From the NCBI RefSeq assembly GCF_014621695.1, contig NZ_CP061281.1, positions 7,316,001 through 7,380,000 of the forward strand: a DNA stretch of 64,000 nucleotides, written 5' to 3'. The position numbers and the translations under genes were made by a program. Source of the DNA: Streptomyces xanthii. GTDB lineage: Bacteria; Actinomycetota; Actinomycetes; Streptomycetales; Streptomycetaceae. This document shows positions 41,530 through 49,490 of the stretch, one piece after another. How positions within the stretch are numbered: the first letter of the stretch is position 1; each line of letters opens with the position of its first letter. The notes beneath the pieces were generated by a model that saw only the letters and a list, made by a program, of their open reading frames with translations, had not been told where the DNA came from and ran no database searches.

Positions 41530-42125
41530 GACGGGTTCCCCTCTCGGTTCTCGATGATGAACTCCACGGCCGCGACCAGGTCCTCGACCGGCCCCCCGAG
41601 GTCGTCGGTGCCGCTCCCCGCGCCCATGAACAGCGTGCCGAGATAGGCGAGATGGACCGCCGTCGCGGCGCGCTCCGCCGCCGGGCGCGTGAACCCGTGC
41701 CGGGTCAGGACGTCGGCGATCTCGCGCCGCAGCACCCCGGCCAGCTCGTCGAAGACGCCCGCGCGGTGCCGGCCGGAGACGAGCGCGGCCGCGTAGTGGC
41801 GGGCCAGGTCCTGGTCGGCGGTGAAGACCTCGACGAACGGCGCGAACAGGGTCAGCACGTCGTCGACGGGTCGGCCCGGGGCCGCGGGCGCCCCCTGTGT
41901 GTCCCTGGCCGAGTGGAGTGCGGCGATCCGGCGGTCGAACAGCTCGACCAGGATCGCGGCCTTGTCGCCGACCGCCATCACGGTCCCGACGCTGACCCCG
42001 GCGTCCGCGGCGATGTCGCGGACGGTCGTCGACGCGTAGCCGCGCGCCCCGAAAAGCCGCTCGGCCGCGCCCAGGACCCGGGCCCGGGTCGCTTCCTTCT
42101 GCTCGGAACGCGATGGCGCCGTCAT
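41526..42125 (-). CDS. TetR-family transcriptional regulator
   Basis: 199 aa. The HTH reads [46 protein letters not shown]. The C-terminal domain contains [19 protein letters not shown] start. Two TGAACRTGTTCA palindromes lie directly upstream (42138-42162). It is coupled to the DoxX-like gene and probably autorepresses the pair. Confidence 0.9.
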   Translation of the reverse strand: MTAPSRSEQKEATRARVLGAAERLFGARGYASTTVRDIAADAGVSVGTVMAVGDKAAILVELFDRRIAALHSARDTQGAPAAPGRPVDDVLTLFAPFVEVFTADQDLARHYAAALVSGRHRAGVFDELAGVLRREIADVLTRHGFTRPAAERAATAVHLAYLGTLFMGAGSGTDDLGGPVEDLVAAVEFIIENREGNPS

Positions 42126-42137
42126 GACGCCTCTCGG

Positions 42138-42162
42138 TGAACGTGTTCAGTGAACATGTTCA
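42138..42162. promoter_or_regulatory. Tandem TGAACRTGTTCA palindromes, TetR operator
   Basis: TGAACGTGTTCA (42138-42149) and TGAACATGTTCA (42151-42162) are adjacent 12-bp palindromes with a 13-bp period; the second is perfect. The pair starts 13 bp before the TetR ATG, consistent with autorepression by two TetR dimers. Confidence 0.8.
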
Positions 42163-42217
42163 GCAATCTAGCGAGGGGGAGGGTCGGAGTCAATCGCCGC
42201 GGGAAGCAGGAGGAAAG

Positions 42218-42262
42218 CGCGAACGGCCGGTGGCGGAACCTGTCCGCCACCGGCCGTTCGCG
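42218..42262 (-). terminator. 20-bp perfect hairpin terminator after the second ABC operon
   Basis: CGCGAACGGCCGGTGGCGGA (42218-42237) pairs base for base with 42243-42262 around a 5-base ACCTG loop. It begins 4 bp after the stop of the ABC ATPase on the reverse strand. It is the longest uninterrupted stem in the window apart from the 34-bp palindrome at 50558. It would stop transcripts in either direction, so the TetR and ABC units are insulated. Confidence 0.85.
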
Positions 42263-42266
42263 TCCG

Positions 42267-43847
42267 TCAGACCGTCGTCAACTCCGCCCGCAGGGACCGG
42301 CGTCGGGCCGCCTGCCCGGGATCGAGCGCCGGGACCGCCGCCAGCAGCTGCCGGGTGTAAGGATCCTGAGGACGTGCGTACACCTCGTCCACGGGTCCCT
42401 CCTCCACGACCCGGCCCGCCCGCATGACGGCCACCCGGTCGCTGACCTGACGTACGACCGCCAGATCGTGCGCGATGAACACCAGGGCGAGCCCCAGCTC
42501 CCGCTGGAGCCGGCCGAGCAGCTCCGTGACCTGGGCCTGCGTCGTCACGTCGAGCGCCGACACGGCCTCGTCGCACACGATCAGGTCCGGGTCCGCGGCG
42601 AGCGCCCGCGCGATCCCGACCCGCTGCCGCTGCCCGCCGCTGAACTCGTGCGGATAGCGGTCGTACTGATCCGCCTCCAGCCCGACCTGCGCGAGCAGTT
42701 CACCGACCCGGGCCCGGATCGCCCCCTCGTCGAGCCTCCCGGCGGCCCGCAGCGGGTCCGCGACGGACTCGCCGATCGAGCGGCGCGGGTTCAGCGACGA
42801 GTGCGGGTCCTGGAACACCATCTGCACCCGGCCCCGCCGCACGACCCGGCCCGCGCTCGGTTCGAGCAGCCCGACCAGCATCCGGCCGAGCGTCGTCTTG
42901 CCGCTGCCGCTCTCCCCGACGATGCCCAGGGTCTCGCCCCGGCGCACGCCGAGCGTGACCCCGTCGACGGCCTTCGTCGCGGCCGACCGGCGGCCGAACA
43001 CCTGGTGGACGTCGACCGCCTCGACCAGCGGCTCGCCCGCGTCGGCCGGCCCCGGGCGGGCGGGCGCGGCCGCGCCGTCGATCCGGGGGACCGCCGCGAG
43101 CAGCGCCCGCGTGTACGACTCCGCGGGCGCGGCCAGCACCGCGCCGACCGGACCGCGCTCGACGGCCCGGCCCGCCCGCATGACGAGAACGTCGTCGACG
43201 GACTCGGCGGCCACCCCCACGTCGTGCGTGACCAGGACGAGCCCCATGCCCGTCTCCTGCCGCAACTGGTGCAGCAGATCCAGGATCTGGGCCTGCACGG
43301 TGACGTCCAGGGCCGTCGTCGGCTCGTCCGCGATCAGCAGCTGCGGCTCGCAGGCCAGAGCCATCGCGATGAGCGCCCGCTGCCGCATCCCGCCCGAGAA
43401 CTCGTGCGGCCGCGACCGCGCCCGGCGCGCCGCGTCGGGGATGCGCACCCGGTCCAGGACCTCGACGGCGCGGGCCCGCGCCGCACGCCGCGAGACCCGG
43501 CGGTGGACCCGGTACACCTGCGCGATCTGGTCGCCCACCGCGTAGTACGGGTCGAGCGAGGACAGCGGGTCTTGGAAGACCATCGCCGCCTTCGCGCCGC
43601 GCAGCGAGCGCAGCTCCGCGTCGTCGGCCTCGCGCACGTCCACCCCGGCCACCCGCACCGAGCCGGACACCTCGGCGCCCGTGCCGCGGTGCAGCCCGAG
43701 CAGCGCGTACGCGGAGGCGCTCTTGCCCGAGCCGGACTCGCCGACGATGCCGAGCGCCCGGCCGGGCTCCAGCGAGAACGACAGGTTCCGTACGGCCCGC
43801 ACGGCGCCGAACGATATGGACAGGTCCTTGACCTCGATCAGGCTCAT
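42267..43847 (-). CDS. ABC transporter ATP-binding protein with two fused ATPase domains (DppD-DppF type)
   Basis: 526 aa. The first domain has Walker A GESGSGKSA, signature FSGGMRQRALIA, Walker B LLIADEPTTALD. The second has GESGSGKTT, FSGGQRQRVGIA, LIVCDEAVSALD. Both domains contain the SLDPYYAV/SLNPRRSI Q-loop region of oligopeptide ATPases. A single chain therefore supplies both nucleotide-binding halves, unlike the separate OppD/OppF of the first cluster in this window. The ATG overlaps the permease stop by 4 bases. Confidence 0.93.
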   Translation of the reverse strand: MSLIEVKDLSISFGAVRAVRNLSFSLEPGRALGIVGESGSGKSASAYALLGLHRGTGAEVSGSVRVAGVDVREADDAELRSLRGAKAAMVFQDPLSSLDPYYAVGDQIAQVYRVHRRVSRRAARARAVEVLDRVRIPDAARRARSRPHEFSGGMRQRALIAMALACEPQLLIADEPTTALDVTVQAQILDLLHQLRQETGMGLVLVTHDVGVAAESVDDVLVMRAGRAVERGPVGAVLAAPAESYTRALLAAVPRIDGAAAPARPGPADAGEPLVEAVDVHQVFGRRSAATKAVDGVTLGVRRGETLGIVGESGSGKTTLGRMLVGLLEPSAGRVVRRGRVQMVFQDPHSSLNPRRSIGESVADPLRAAGRLDEGAIRARVGELLAQVGLEADQYDRYPHEFSGGQRQRVGIARALAADPDLIVCDEAVSALDVTTQAQVTELLGRLQRELGLALVFIAHDLAVVRQVSDRVAVMRAGRVVEEGPVDEVYARPQDPYTRQLLAAVPALDPGQAARRRSLRAELTTV

Positions 43848-44833
43848 GCGAGCACCACCCTTCGGTCGGCCAGTGCGTGGAACACGTCCGCGAGGGCGCC
43901 CGCGAGGACGACGAAGAACCCGGTGACCAGCACCAGACCCACGACGACCGGAAGGTCCACGGTGCGGACCGCGTCGACCAGTTCGCGCCCCACACCCGGG
44001 ATGCCGAACAGCGACTCCGTCAGCAGCGCGCCGCCGAACATCGAGCCGATGTCCAGCGCGCCGAGCGCGATCACCGGAGCGAGCGCGCCGCGCAGGGCGT
44101 GCCGCCCGACCAGCGTCCGCTCGGGCACCCCGTACGCCCGGAACGTGCGCACGTGGTCCTCGGCGAGCGTCTCCAGCATGGAGGCGCGGGTCATCCGCGC
44201 GTACGGCGCGGCCGACACCAGCGCCAGCGAGACCCACGGCAGCAGCAGGTTCCACGCCCACTGCTCGGGATCGTCGGTGAACGGCACGTAGTCCGGGAAC
44301 GGCAGCACCTGAAGCGCCGTCACCAGCACGATGATCAGCAGCAGTCCGATGACGAACACCGGCGTGGCCATGCCCGCGAGCGTGATCCAGGTGAGGATCC
44401 GCTCGGTCGGCCGGCCGCGCCGCCACACCGACAGCAGACCCGTGCCCACGCCGAGCACGACCCACAGCAGGGACGCGCCGACGACGAGCGAGGCCGTCGC
44501 GGGCAGCTTCGCCAGGATCAGCCCCGTGACCTGCTGGTCGCTCTGGTACGAGAGCCCGAGGCAGGGCGCCGGGCAGTGCAGCACACCGGTGCCGGTCGAG
44601 AAGTCCTGCCCGGTGAACAGGGCCTGGAGGAAGTGCGCGTAGCGCACGTACAAGGGATCGTCCAGCTTCAGCTGCGCGCTGACCTGCGCCACCTGCGCGG
44701 GGGAGCAGCGCGGCCCGCACGCGATCTGCGCGACGTCGCCCGGGACCACGTAGAAGGCCGCGTACACGACGACGCTCAGGGCGAACAGGACGAAGACGGC
44801 GCCGCCCGCGCGGCGGATCAGAAAGCCCGTCAT
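43844..44833 (-). CDS. ABC transporter permease, DppB/OppB type
   Basis: 329 aa. It begins MTGFLIRRAGGAVFVLFALSVVVYAAF. ACGPRCSPAQVAQVSAQL and a second cysteine pair in VLHCPAPCLGLSYQ lie in the extracytoplasmic region. The EAA-like loop is TFRAYGVPERTLVGRHALRGALAPV. It is co-transcribed downstream of the DppC-like permease (ATGA overlap). Confidence 0.92.
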   Translation of the reverse strand: MTGFLIRRAGGAVFVLFALSVVVYAAFYVVPGDVAQIACGPRCSPAQVAQVSAQLKLDDPLYVRYAHFLQALFTGQDFSTGTGVLHCPAPCLGLSYQSDQQVTGLILAKLPATASLVVGASLLWVVLGVGTGLLSVWRRGRPTERILTWITLAGMATPVFVIGLLLIIVLVTALQVLPFPDYVPFTDDPEQWAWNLLLPWVSLALVSAAPYARMTRASMLETLAEDHVRTFRAYGVPERTLVGRHALRGALAPVIALGALDIGSMFGGALLTESLFGIPGVGRELVDAVRTVDLPVVVGLVLVTGFFVVLAGALADVFHALADRRVVLA

Positions 44834-45867
44834 GCGCCGGCCTCCTTCTCGGCATCGTGCCGGGTCTCCTGCTTGCGGCCGGTGCCGACCCGCAGCCGGG
44901 ACTCGGCCCGCGGGTCGAGCGCCGTGCGTACGCCCTCGCCGAGGACGGTCAGCGCCAGCACGGTGACGAACAGCAGGAGCGCGGGGATCAGCAGATACGT
45001 GGGGGCCGCCTGGTACCAGGTGTCGGCGTCGCTGAGCATCTGCCCCCACGACGGGGTCGGCGGCTTGATGCCGACACCGAGGAAGGACAGCGCCGCCTCG
45101 ACCACGATGTTCCCCGGGAACAGCAGGACCGCGTACGTGATGACGGGCGCGGCCAGCGCGGGCAGCAGCTCCCGCCGGGCCACCTGCCACCGGCCCCAGC
45201 CGCTGAGCCGGGCCGCCGCCACGTGGTCCAGCGACTTGAGGGCCAGGGTCTGCGCCCGCACGATCTTGGACGTGCCGGCCCAGCCGACCAGTCCGATGAT
45301 GACGGCGATCAGCACGGGACGCGGGAAGCCGGCCGGGACGACGGCGAGCGCGCCGAGCGCCACCACCATCACCGGCAGCGCGACGACCACGTCCGTGACC
45401 CGGCTGAGCGCCTGGTCGACGAACCGGTTGCCGAGCCCCGCGGCCAGGCCGATCGCCACGCCGAGCAGCACCTGGAGGACCGTCGCGGCGAGCGCGACGC
45501 CCAGCGACACCCGCGCGCCGTACACGACCCGGGCGAACAGGTCGCGTCCGGTGAGGGGTTCGACGCCGAGCCAGTGGTCGGCGCTCGCCCCGCCGAACGA
45601 ACCGAGCGGCACACCGCCGGTCGCCGAGTCGACGAGGTCCGGGTGGTACGTGGTGGGGTCCTGCCCCTCGACAGCGGTGAGCAGCGGCGCCGCCAGCGCG
45701 ATGAGGACCAGGAACGCGACGACGCCGCCGGCGACGAGCGCGGAACGCCTGGCCCGCAGCCGCCGCCAGAAGGGGCGGCCCCCGGGGGCGGGGGCCGCCG
45801 CGACGGCCCCCGCCCCCTCGGCCGCGTCACCGGACGCGGTGACTTCGGTGAACAGTGCTTCCGCCAT
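44830..45867 (-). CDS. ABC transporter permease, DppC/OppC type
   Basis: 345 aa. A cytoplasmic Ala/Pro-rich N-terminus precedes helix 1 (LVAGGVVAFLVLIALAAPLL). HWLGVEPLTGRDLFARVVYG is the diagnostic DppC motif, and RLSGWGRWQVARRELLPALAAPV the ATPase-docking loop. It lies directly after the substrate-binding protein stop. In this operon the C-type permease precedes the B-type, the reverse of the usual order. Confidence 0.92.
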   Translation of the reverse strand: MAEALFTEVTASGDAAEGAGAVAAAPAPGGRPFWRRLRARRSALVAGGVVAFLVLIALAAPLLTAVEGQDPTTYHPDLVDSATGGVPLGSFGGASADHWLGVEPLTGRDLFARVVYGARVSLGVALAATVLQVLLGVAIGLAAGLGNRFVDQALSRVTDVVVALPVMVVALGALAVVPAGFPRPVLIAVIIGLVGWAGTSKIVRAQTLALKSLDHVAAARLSGWGRWQVARRELLPALAAPVITYAVLLFPGNIVVEAALSFLGVGIKPPTPSWGQMLSDADTWYQAAPTYLLIPALLLFVTVLALTVLGEGVRTALDPRAESRLRVGTGRKQETRHDAEKEAGA

Positions 45868-45869
45868 GG

Positions 45870-47588
45870 CTACTTGACCGCGACCTGTGACACGTCGAGC
45901 ACACCGGTCCAGTCACTGATCACGATGTTCTTGACGGACTCGCCGTACAGCCGCTTGTAGACCGGGTGGAACAGCGGCACGGTGAGCGCCTGCTCGCCGA
46001 CCTTCTTGTCGAGCGCGCCCCAGCGCTGCGCGGCGGCGCCCAGGTCGGTCAGCTTGTTGATCGCGTCGATCTCCTTGTTGACCGAAGAGTCGTCCAGCTG
46101 CGCCGAGTTGAAGTTGTAGCCGGACTTCACGATCTGCCGGCCGTCGAAGATCGGGGCGAAGAACGGGCCGCCGGACGGCCAGTCGGCACCCCAGCCGCTC
46201 AGGAAGAACCCGGGCTCGGACTTCACGCTGTGCACGGTCTCGGAGTAGTCGTTGTCCTCCAGGCCCTGGAGCCTGACCGTGATGCCGGCCTTCTTGAGCG
46301 CCTCCTGGAGCGCGGTCGCGATCTCGGGGCTCGTCGCGAAGTCCTTCGCGTTGGAGTGCGTGAGCGTGACGGTCAGGCCCTTGGCGTAACCGGCCTCCTT
46401 CAGCAGCTCCTTGGCCTTCGCCGCGTTGCCGTTCTTCCCGGCCGGGAAGTGGTCGTAGGGCGTGTAGCCGAACGACTTCTGGTTCGGCAGGAAGGTCGTC
46501 GCGGCCTCGGCGAGGGAGGAGCCGCCCGCCGCGTTCACGACGGAGGAGCGGTCCACGGCGTACGAGATCGCCTGGCGCACCTTCGGGTTGTCGAACGGCT
46601 TCACCTTCGGGTTGAAGGCGATGTAGTTCGTGTAGCCGAAGTGGCCCGTGCCGACGCGCGCGGCGAGGTCCTTGTCGCCGGACACCTTGGCGAGCTCGGC
46701 CGGGCCGAGGTTGGTGTCGGTCGTGACGGCGGCGGCGTCGGCGCCGCGCGAGGCGGACAGCCGCTGGTTGATGACGGCGGAGTCGAGACCGGAGCGGACG
46801 TCGATCCGGTCGGGGTACGCCTTGCGCTCCTCGTCGGTCGCCGCCGACCAGTGCGTGTTGCGCGCCAGGACGAGCCGCTCGCCGTCGCCCTCGTTCTTCA
46901 CGACCTTGTACGGGCCCGAGGAGAGGGGGTGCTGTTCGTACTTGGTGCCCTTGTCCTTCTTCTGCGGCACCGGCGTCGTCTGGGTCTGCGTGGCCAGGAA
47001 GGGGAACTCGCCCTCGGGCTTGTTCAGGTGGAAGACGATGGTCCGCTCGTCGGGCGTCTCGATCGAGTCGAGGCCCTTCTTGTCCTTGTACGGGCCCTCG
47101 TAGTCGGCGCCGCCGATCAGCCAGTCCCGCAGGTACGGCGCGCCGCCGGACAGTTCGGCGGCGAAGGAGCGCTCGATGCCGTACTTGATGTCGGCGCTCG
47201 TGATCGGGCTGCCGTCCTCGTACTTGAGGCCCTTCTTGAGGGTGTACGTCCAGACCGTGGCGTTCTTGCTGGGCGTGCCGAGGTCGGTCGCGAGGTCCGG
47301 GACGACCTTCGCGCCGGCCGCGCCGTCCTCGCGGTTGCGGGTGGTGAGCGTGCGGAAGACGAGCGAGGGGATGTTGCCGCCGCCCGAGGTGTAGAGGCGC
47401 GCGGGGTCGAAGTCCTCCTGCGGGCTACTGTTCAGGACGGTGAGCGTGCCGCCCTTGTGGGGCGTGCCCGCGGCGCCGGCGGAACCGCCCTTGCTCTCCT
47501 GGGGGCCGCAGGCCGCGGCACCCGCACCCACGACGAGCACGGCTGCGGCCGCGGCCAGGCGGCGGGACTTGACGGACGGTTGACGCAT
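45870..47588 (-). CDS. ABC transporter substrate-binding lipoprotein, peptide family (family 5)
   Basis: 572 aa. The lipobox AAAC with Cys27 ends a short signal peptide. The chain has GGTLTVLNSSPQEDFDPARLY, WTYTLKKGLKYEDGSPITSADIKYGIERSF and VRQAISYAVDRSSVV, the family-5 hallmarks. It is a surface lipoprotein of an importer whose mRNA begins 340 bases upstream with a leaderless 31-codon peptide ending in Cys-Cys. The ligand is unknown; a sulfur-containing peptide is suggested only by that leader. Confidence 0.93.
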   Translation of the reverse strand: MRQPSVKSRRLAAAAAVLVVGAGAAACGPQESKGGSAGAAGTPHKGGTLTVLNSSPQEDFDPARLYTSGGGNIPSLVFRTLTTRNREDGAAGAKVVPDLATDLGTPSKNATVWTYTLKKGLKYEDGSPITSADIKYGIERSFAAELSGGAPYLRDWLIGGADYEGPYKDKKGLDSIETPDERTIVFHLNKPEGEFPFLATQTQTTPVPQKKDKGTKYEQHPLSSGPYKVVKNEGDGERLVLARNTHWSAATDEERKAYPDRIDVRSGLDSAVINQRLSASRGADAAAVTTDTNLGPAELAKVSGDKDLAARVGTGHFGYTNYIAFNPKVKPFDNPKVRQAISYAVDRSSVVNAAGGSSLAEAATTFLPNQKSFGYTPYDHFPAGKNGNAAKAKELLKEAGYAKGLTVTLTHSNAKDFATSPEIATALQEALKKAGITVRLQGLEDNDYSETVHSVKSEPGFFLSGWGADWPSGGPFFAPIFDGRQIVKSGYNFNSAQLDDSSVNKEIDAINKLTDLGAAAQRWGALDKKVGEQALTVPLFHPVYKRLYGESVKNIVISDWTGVLDVSQVAVK

Positions 47589-47669
47589 CGGAGGACGGCC
47601 TCTCTGAGGACTACTGCGGAACGGATCGAGGGGAACCGCGCAGGCAGCGAGAGGGGCGCACGAACACGA

Positions 47670-47691
47670 CCGTGTCGACTCGTCGACACGG
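47670..47691 (-). terminator. 10-bp perfect hairpin between leader peptide and ABC operon
   Basis: CCGTGTCGAC-TC-GTCGACACGG is a perfect 10-2-10 inverted repeat located about 80 bases before the substrate-binding protein ATG. It lies between the leader peptide (47831-47926) and the first structural gene, where an attenuator is expected. It lacks a U-tract. Confidence 0.55.
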
Positions 47692-47830
47692 CGGAAGGCC
47701 GGAAGGTCGACGAGCGAGGGTACGGAGGGGAGCGCCGGGAACTGTCACGCCTGCGGGCGGAGTACGCACGGGTGCGCGCCGGAAACGGGAACCGTCCGGG
47801 CCGGACGGCCCGCGCGCACGTCTGCAGACG

Positions 47831-47926
47831 TCAGCAACAGTGAATGTCGGAGACGCTGTGCCGGGTCACGCCGATGAGCGCCAGCTCGATGGCGGCGCTC
47901 TCCAGGGTGACGGGGCTGCGTGACAT
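47831..47926 (-). CDS. Leaderless leader peptide ending in Cys-Cys
   Basis: 31 codons on the reverse strand, from the ATG at 47924-47926 to TGA. The peptide begins MSRSPVTLESAAIELALIG and ends RHSVSDIHCC, with two Cys codons immediately before the stop. A TTGACA-N18-CATATT promoter ends 7 bases upstream of the ATG, so the start is at or near +1. Downstream before the ABC operon lie several GC-rich hairpins (including 47670-47691). This layout fits cysteine-dependent ribosome-mediated attenuation; the peptide family is not one I can name with certainty. Confidence 0.72.
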   Translation of the reverse strand: MSRSPVTLESAAIELALIGVTRHSVSDIHCC

Positions 47927-47933
47927 GGACAGG

Positions 47934-47986
47934 AATATGAAGCAGATGATCAGGAGATGTCAACGCGAGACGAGACGATCGTCTCG
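47934..47986 (-). promoter_or_regulatory. Promoter and operator of the second ABC operon
   Basis: On the reverse strand TTGACA (47958-47963) and CATATT (47934-47939) are spaced by 18 bases, the best sigma-70-like promoter in the window. Eight bases before the -35 is CGAGACGATCGTCTCG (47971-47986), a perfect 16-bp palindrome and plausible regulator site. Confidence 0.75.
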
Positions 47987-48014
47987 CCATGCGAAATGCC
48001 CCGGTATGTGCAAA

Positions 48015-48045
48015 GGCGCCCAGGGGTCATGAACTCCCGGGCGCC
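48015..48045 (-). terminator. Hairpin downstream of the DinB gene
   Basis: GGCGCCC / GGGCGCC form a 7-bp stem (48015-48021 with 48039-48045) with a GGGG/CTCC interior. It lies 24-54 bp beyond the DinB-family stop on the reverse strand and separates it from the upstream promoter of the ABC operon. Confidence 0.55.
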
Positions 48046-48068
48046 TCAGCTCAGTTGAGTGCGTGACG

Positions 48069-48575
48069 TCAGCTGCCGGTCTTGCCGTCGAGCATCTCAC
48101 GCAGGATGTCGAGGTGCCCGTTGTGCCGGGCCGTCTCCTCGGTGAGGTGATGCAGGATCCAGCGCAGATCGATCTCCTGGCCCGGCCGCGTCGTGCGCTG
48201 CGCCTTCGTGTCCAGAGGATGCTTCGCCACGATCTCCCGGTAGCGGGCGCTCTGCTCGGCGTACGCGTCGAGCAGCTCAGGGAGCGGGATGTCGACGGCG
48301 ATGCGCATCTCGCGGTCGGGATCCTCGTCGGTCCACGGCCCCTCGTCCTCCTCTCCGAGGAAGACGACCTGGAACCAGAAGTACTCGACCCAGCGCAGGT
48401 GGTTGATCAGTCCGCTCAGGGTCATCAGCGGGGATCCGGGCAGGAGCGCCGTACGGGCGTGCTCCGCGGAGACGCCCTCGCACTTCGCGCGGGCCGTGTC
48501 GCGCGCGTAGTCGAGGAACGTGGTCAGCTGGGTGCGGTCGTCCCAGGCGGCAGGTGTGTCGTCGATACGAGTCAT
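48069..48575 (-). CDS. DinB-family (DUF664) protein
   Basis: 168 aa. The four-helix DinB signature is seen as LSGLINHLRWVEYFWFQVVF (H in NHL), HHLTEETARHNGHLDILREML (the H-x3-E and H-x-x-H type metal ligands). Members include mycothiol- and bacillithiol-dependent transferases; activity here is unknown. ATG start with no strong RBS. Confidence 0.88.
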   Translation of the reverse strand: MTRIDDTPAAWDDRTQLTTFLDYARDTARAKCEGVSAEHARTALLPGSPLMTLSGLINHLRWVEYFWFQVVFLGEEDEGPWTDEDPDREMRIAVDIPLPELLDAYAEQSARYREIVAKHPLDTKAQRTTRPGQEIDLRWILHHLTEETARHNGHLDILREMLDGKTGS

Positions 48576-48633
48576 CGCGCCCAGCATCGCGGAGCACGGC
48601 ACGGGATGTCGACGGCTTTTGCCGGCGCCGGGC

Positions 48634-49269
48634 TCAGCGCCCGCCGGGACCGGCCGCGAAGTGGGGCAGCACCATGGCGACCAGCGCGTCCACGTCCCGC
48701 TCGACCATCGGCTCGCCCGTCATCCCCATCCGGTGCAGCAGGACGCCCACCACGACGTCGATGAGGAACAGCACCCGGTGCTCCGGCTCGCCGAGCGCCT
48801 CCTGGAGCGCGGTCAGATACGGCTGTTGCAGCCGCGTCGCCAGGATCTCGCGCAGCGCCGGGTCGCTGACGGCGTCGCTGAACACTCCGGCGAACGCGTC
48901 CCCGACTCCCGGCTCGCCGATCCGCGCGGCGACGCGCCGCACGCTCGACTCCAGGATCTCGGCGTGGGTGCCACCCTCCAGCGGGGCCGGCCCCAGGGCG
49001 TCGAGAAGGCAGTCGACGATCAGCGCGCCCTTGGTCGGCCAGCGCCGGTAGACCGTCGACTTCGCCACACCGGCCGCGGCCGCGATGCGCTCGACGGTGG
49101 CGCGGGCGTACCCCAGCTCGACGACCGTGCTCAACGTCGCAGCGAACACAGCGGAGTTGACGCCCGCGCGGGGGCGGCCGGGCGGGCGGCCGTGCGGTCG
49201 GGCGGGTGCGGCGTCCGACGGGGGCGCGGGTGAGGTGCGGGACGGAGCGTCGGAGGGGCGCGAAGGCAT
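48634..49269 (-). CDS. TetR-family transcriptional regulator
   Basis: 211 aa. A Pro/Arg-rich N-terminal arm (about 35 residues, PHGRPPGRPRAGVNS) precedes the HTH (FAATLSTVVELGYARATVERIAAAAGVAKSTVYRRWPTKGAL). Such arms contact the minor groove in some TetR proteins. It is divergent from a frameshifted hydrolase and faces a minisatellite array in the spacer. Confidence 0.9.
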   Translation of the reverse strand: MPSRPSDAPSRTSPAPPSDAAPARPHGRPPGRPRAGVNSAVFAATLSTVVELGYARATVERIAAAAGVAKSTVYRRWPTKGALIVDCLLDALGPAPLEGGTHAEILESSVRRVAARIGEPGVGDAFAGVFSDAVSDPALREILATRLQQPYLTALQEALGEPEHRVLFLIDVVVGVLLHRMGMTGEPMVERDVDALVAMVLPHFAAGPGGR

Positions 49270-49292
49270 GGCGCCACGGTACCTCTTTTCGC

Positions 49293-49432
49293 TACCTTGG
49301 GTTTCGATACCTCAGGTTTCGATACCTTGGGGTTCGATATCTGGGGTTCGCTGTCTGGGTCGGCATCCGGTGCGACACCTCGGGTTTCGATCCCTCGGGT
49401 CCGGTTCCTCGAGTTCCGTTCCTCGAGTTCGG
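49293..49432. repeat. Degenerate 14-15 bp tandem repeat array (minisatellite)
   Basis: Consecutive units begin TACCTTGGGTTTCGA (49293), TACCTCAGGTTTCGA (49308) and TACCTTGGGGTTCGA (49323), followed by a diverged copy at 49338. After a spacer come CACCTCGGGTTTCGA (49376) and three 14-bp copies (49391, 49405, 49419; TTCCTCGAGTTCGG type). The array fills most of the TetR/hydrolase spacer and has lower G+C than its surroundings. It could hold multiple protein-binding sites (each has TTCGA). No translation is supported. Confidence 0.8.
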
Positions 49433-49490
49433 CAGGACACCTGAGGGTGCGCAGACAGTGCGAGAAGACCGTTCGGGTGAAGGGGAAGTC

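Noticed and set aside
42150..44291. 713-residue open frame antisense to the dual ABC ATPase
   Set aside because: It is a shadow of the reverse-strand gene and begins inside the terminator and operator region.
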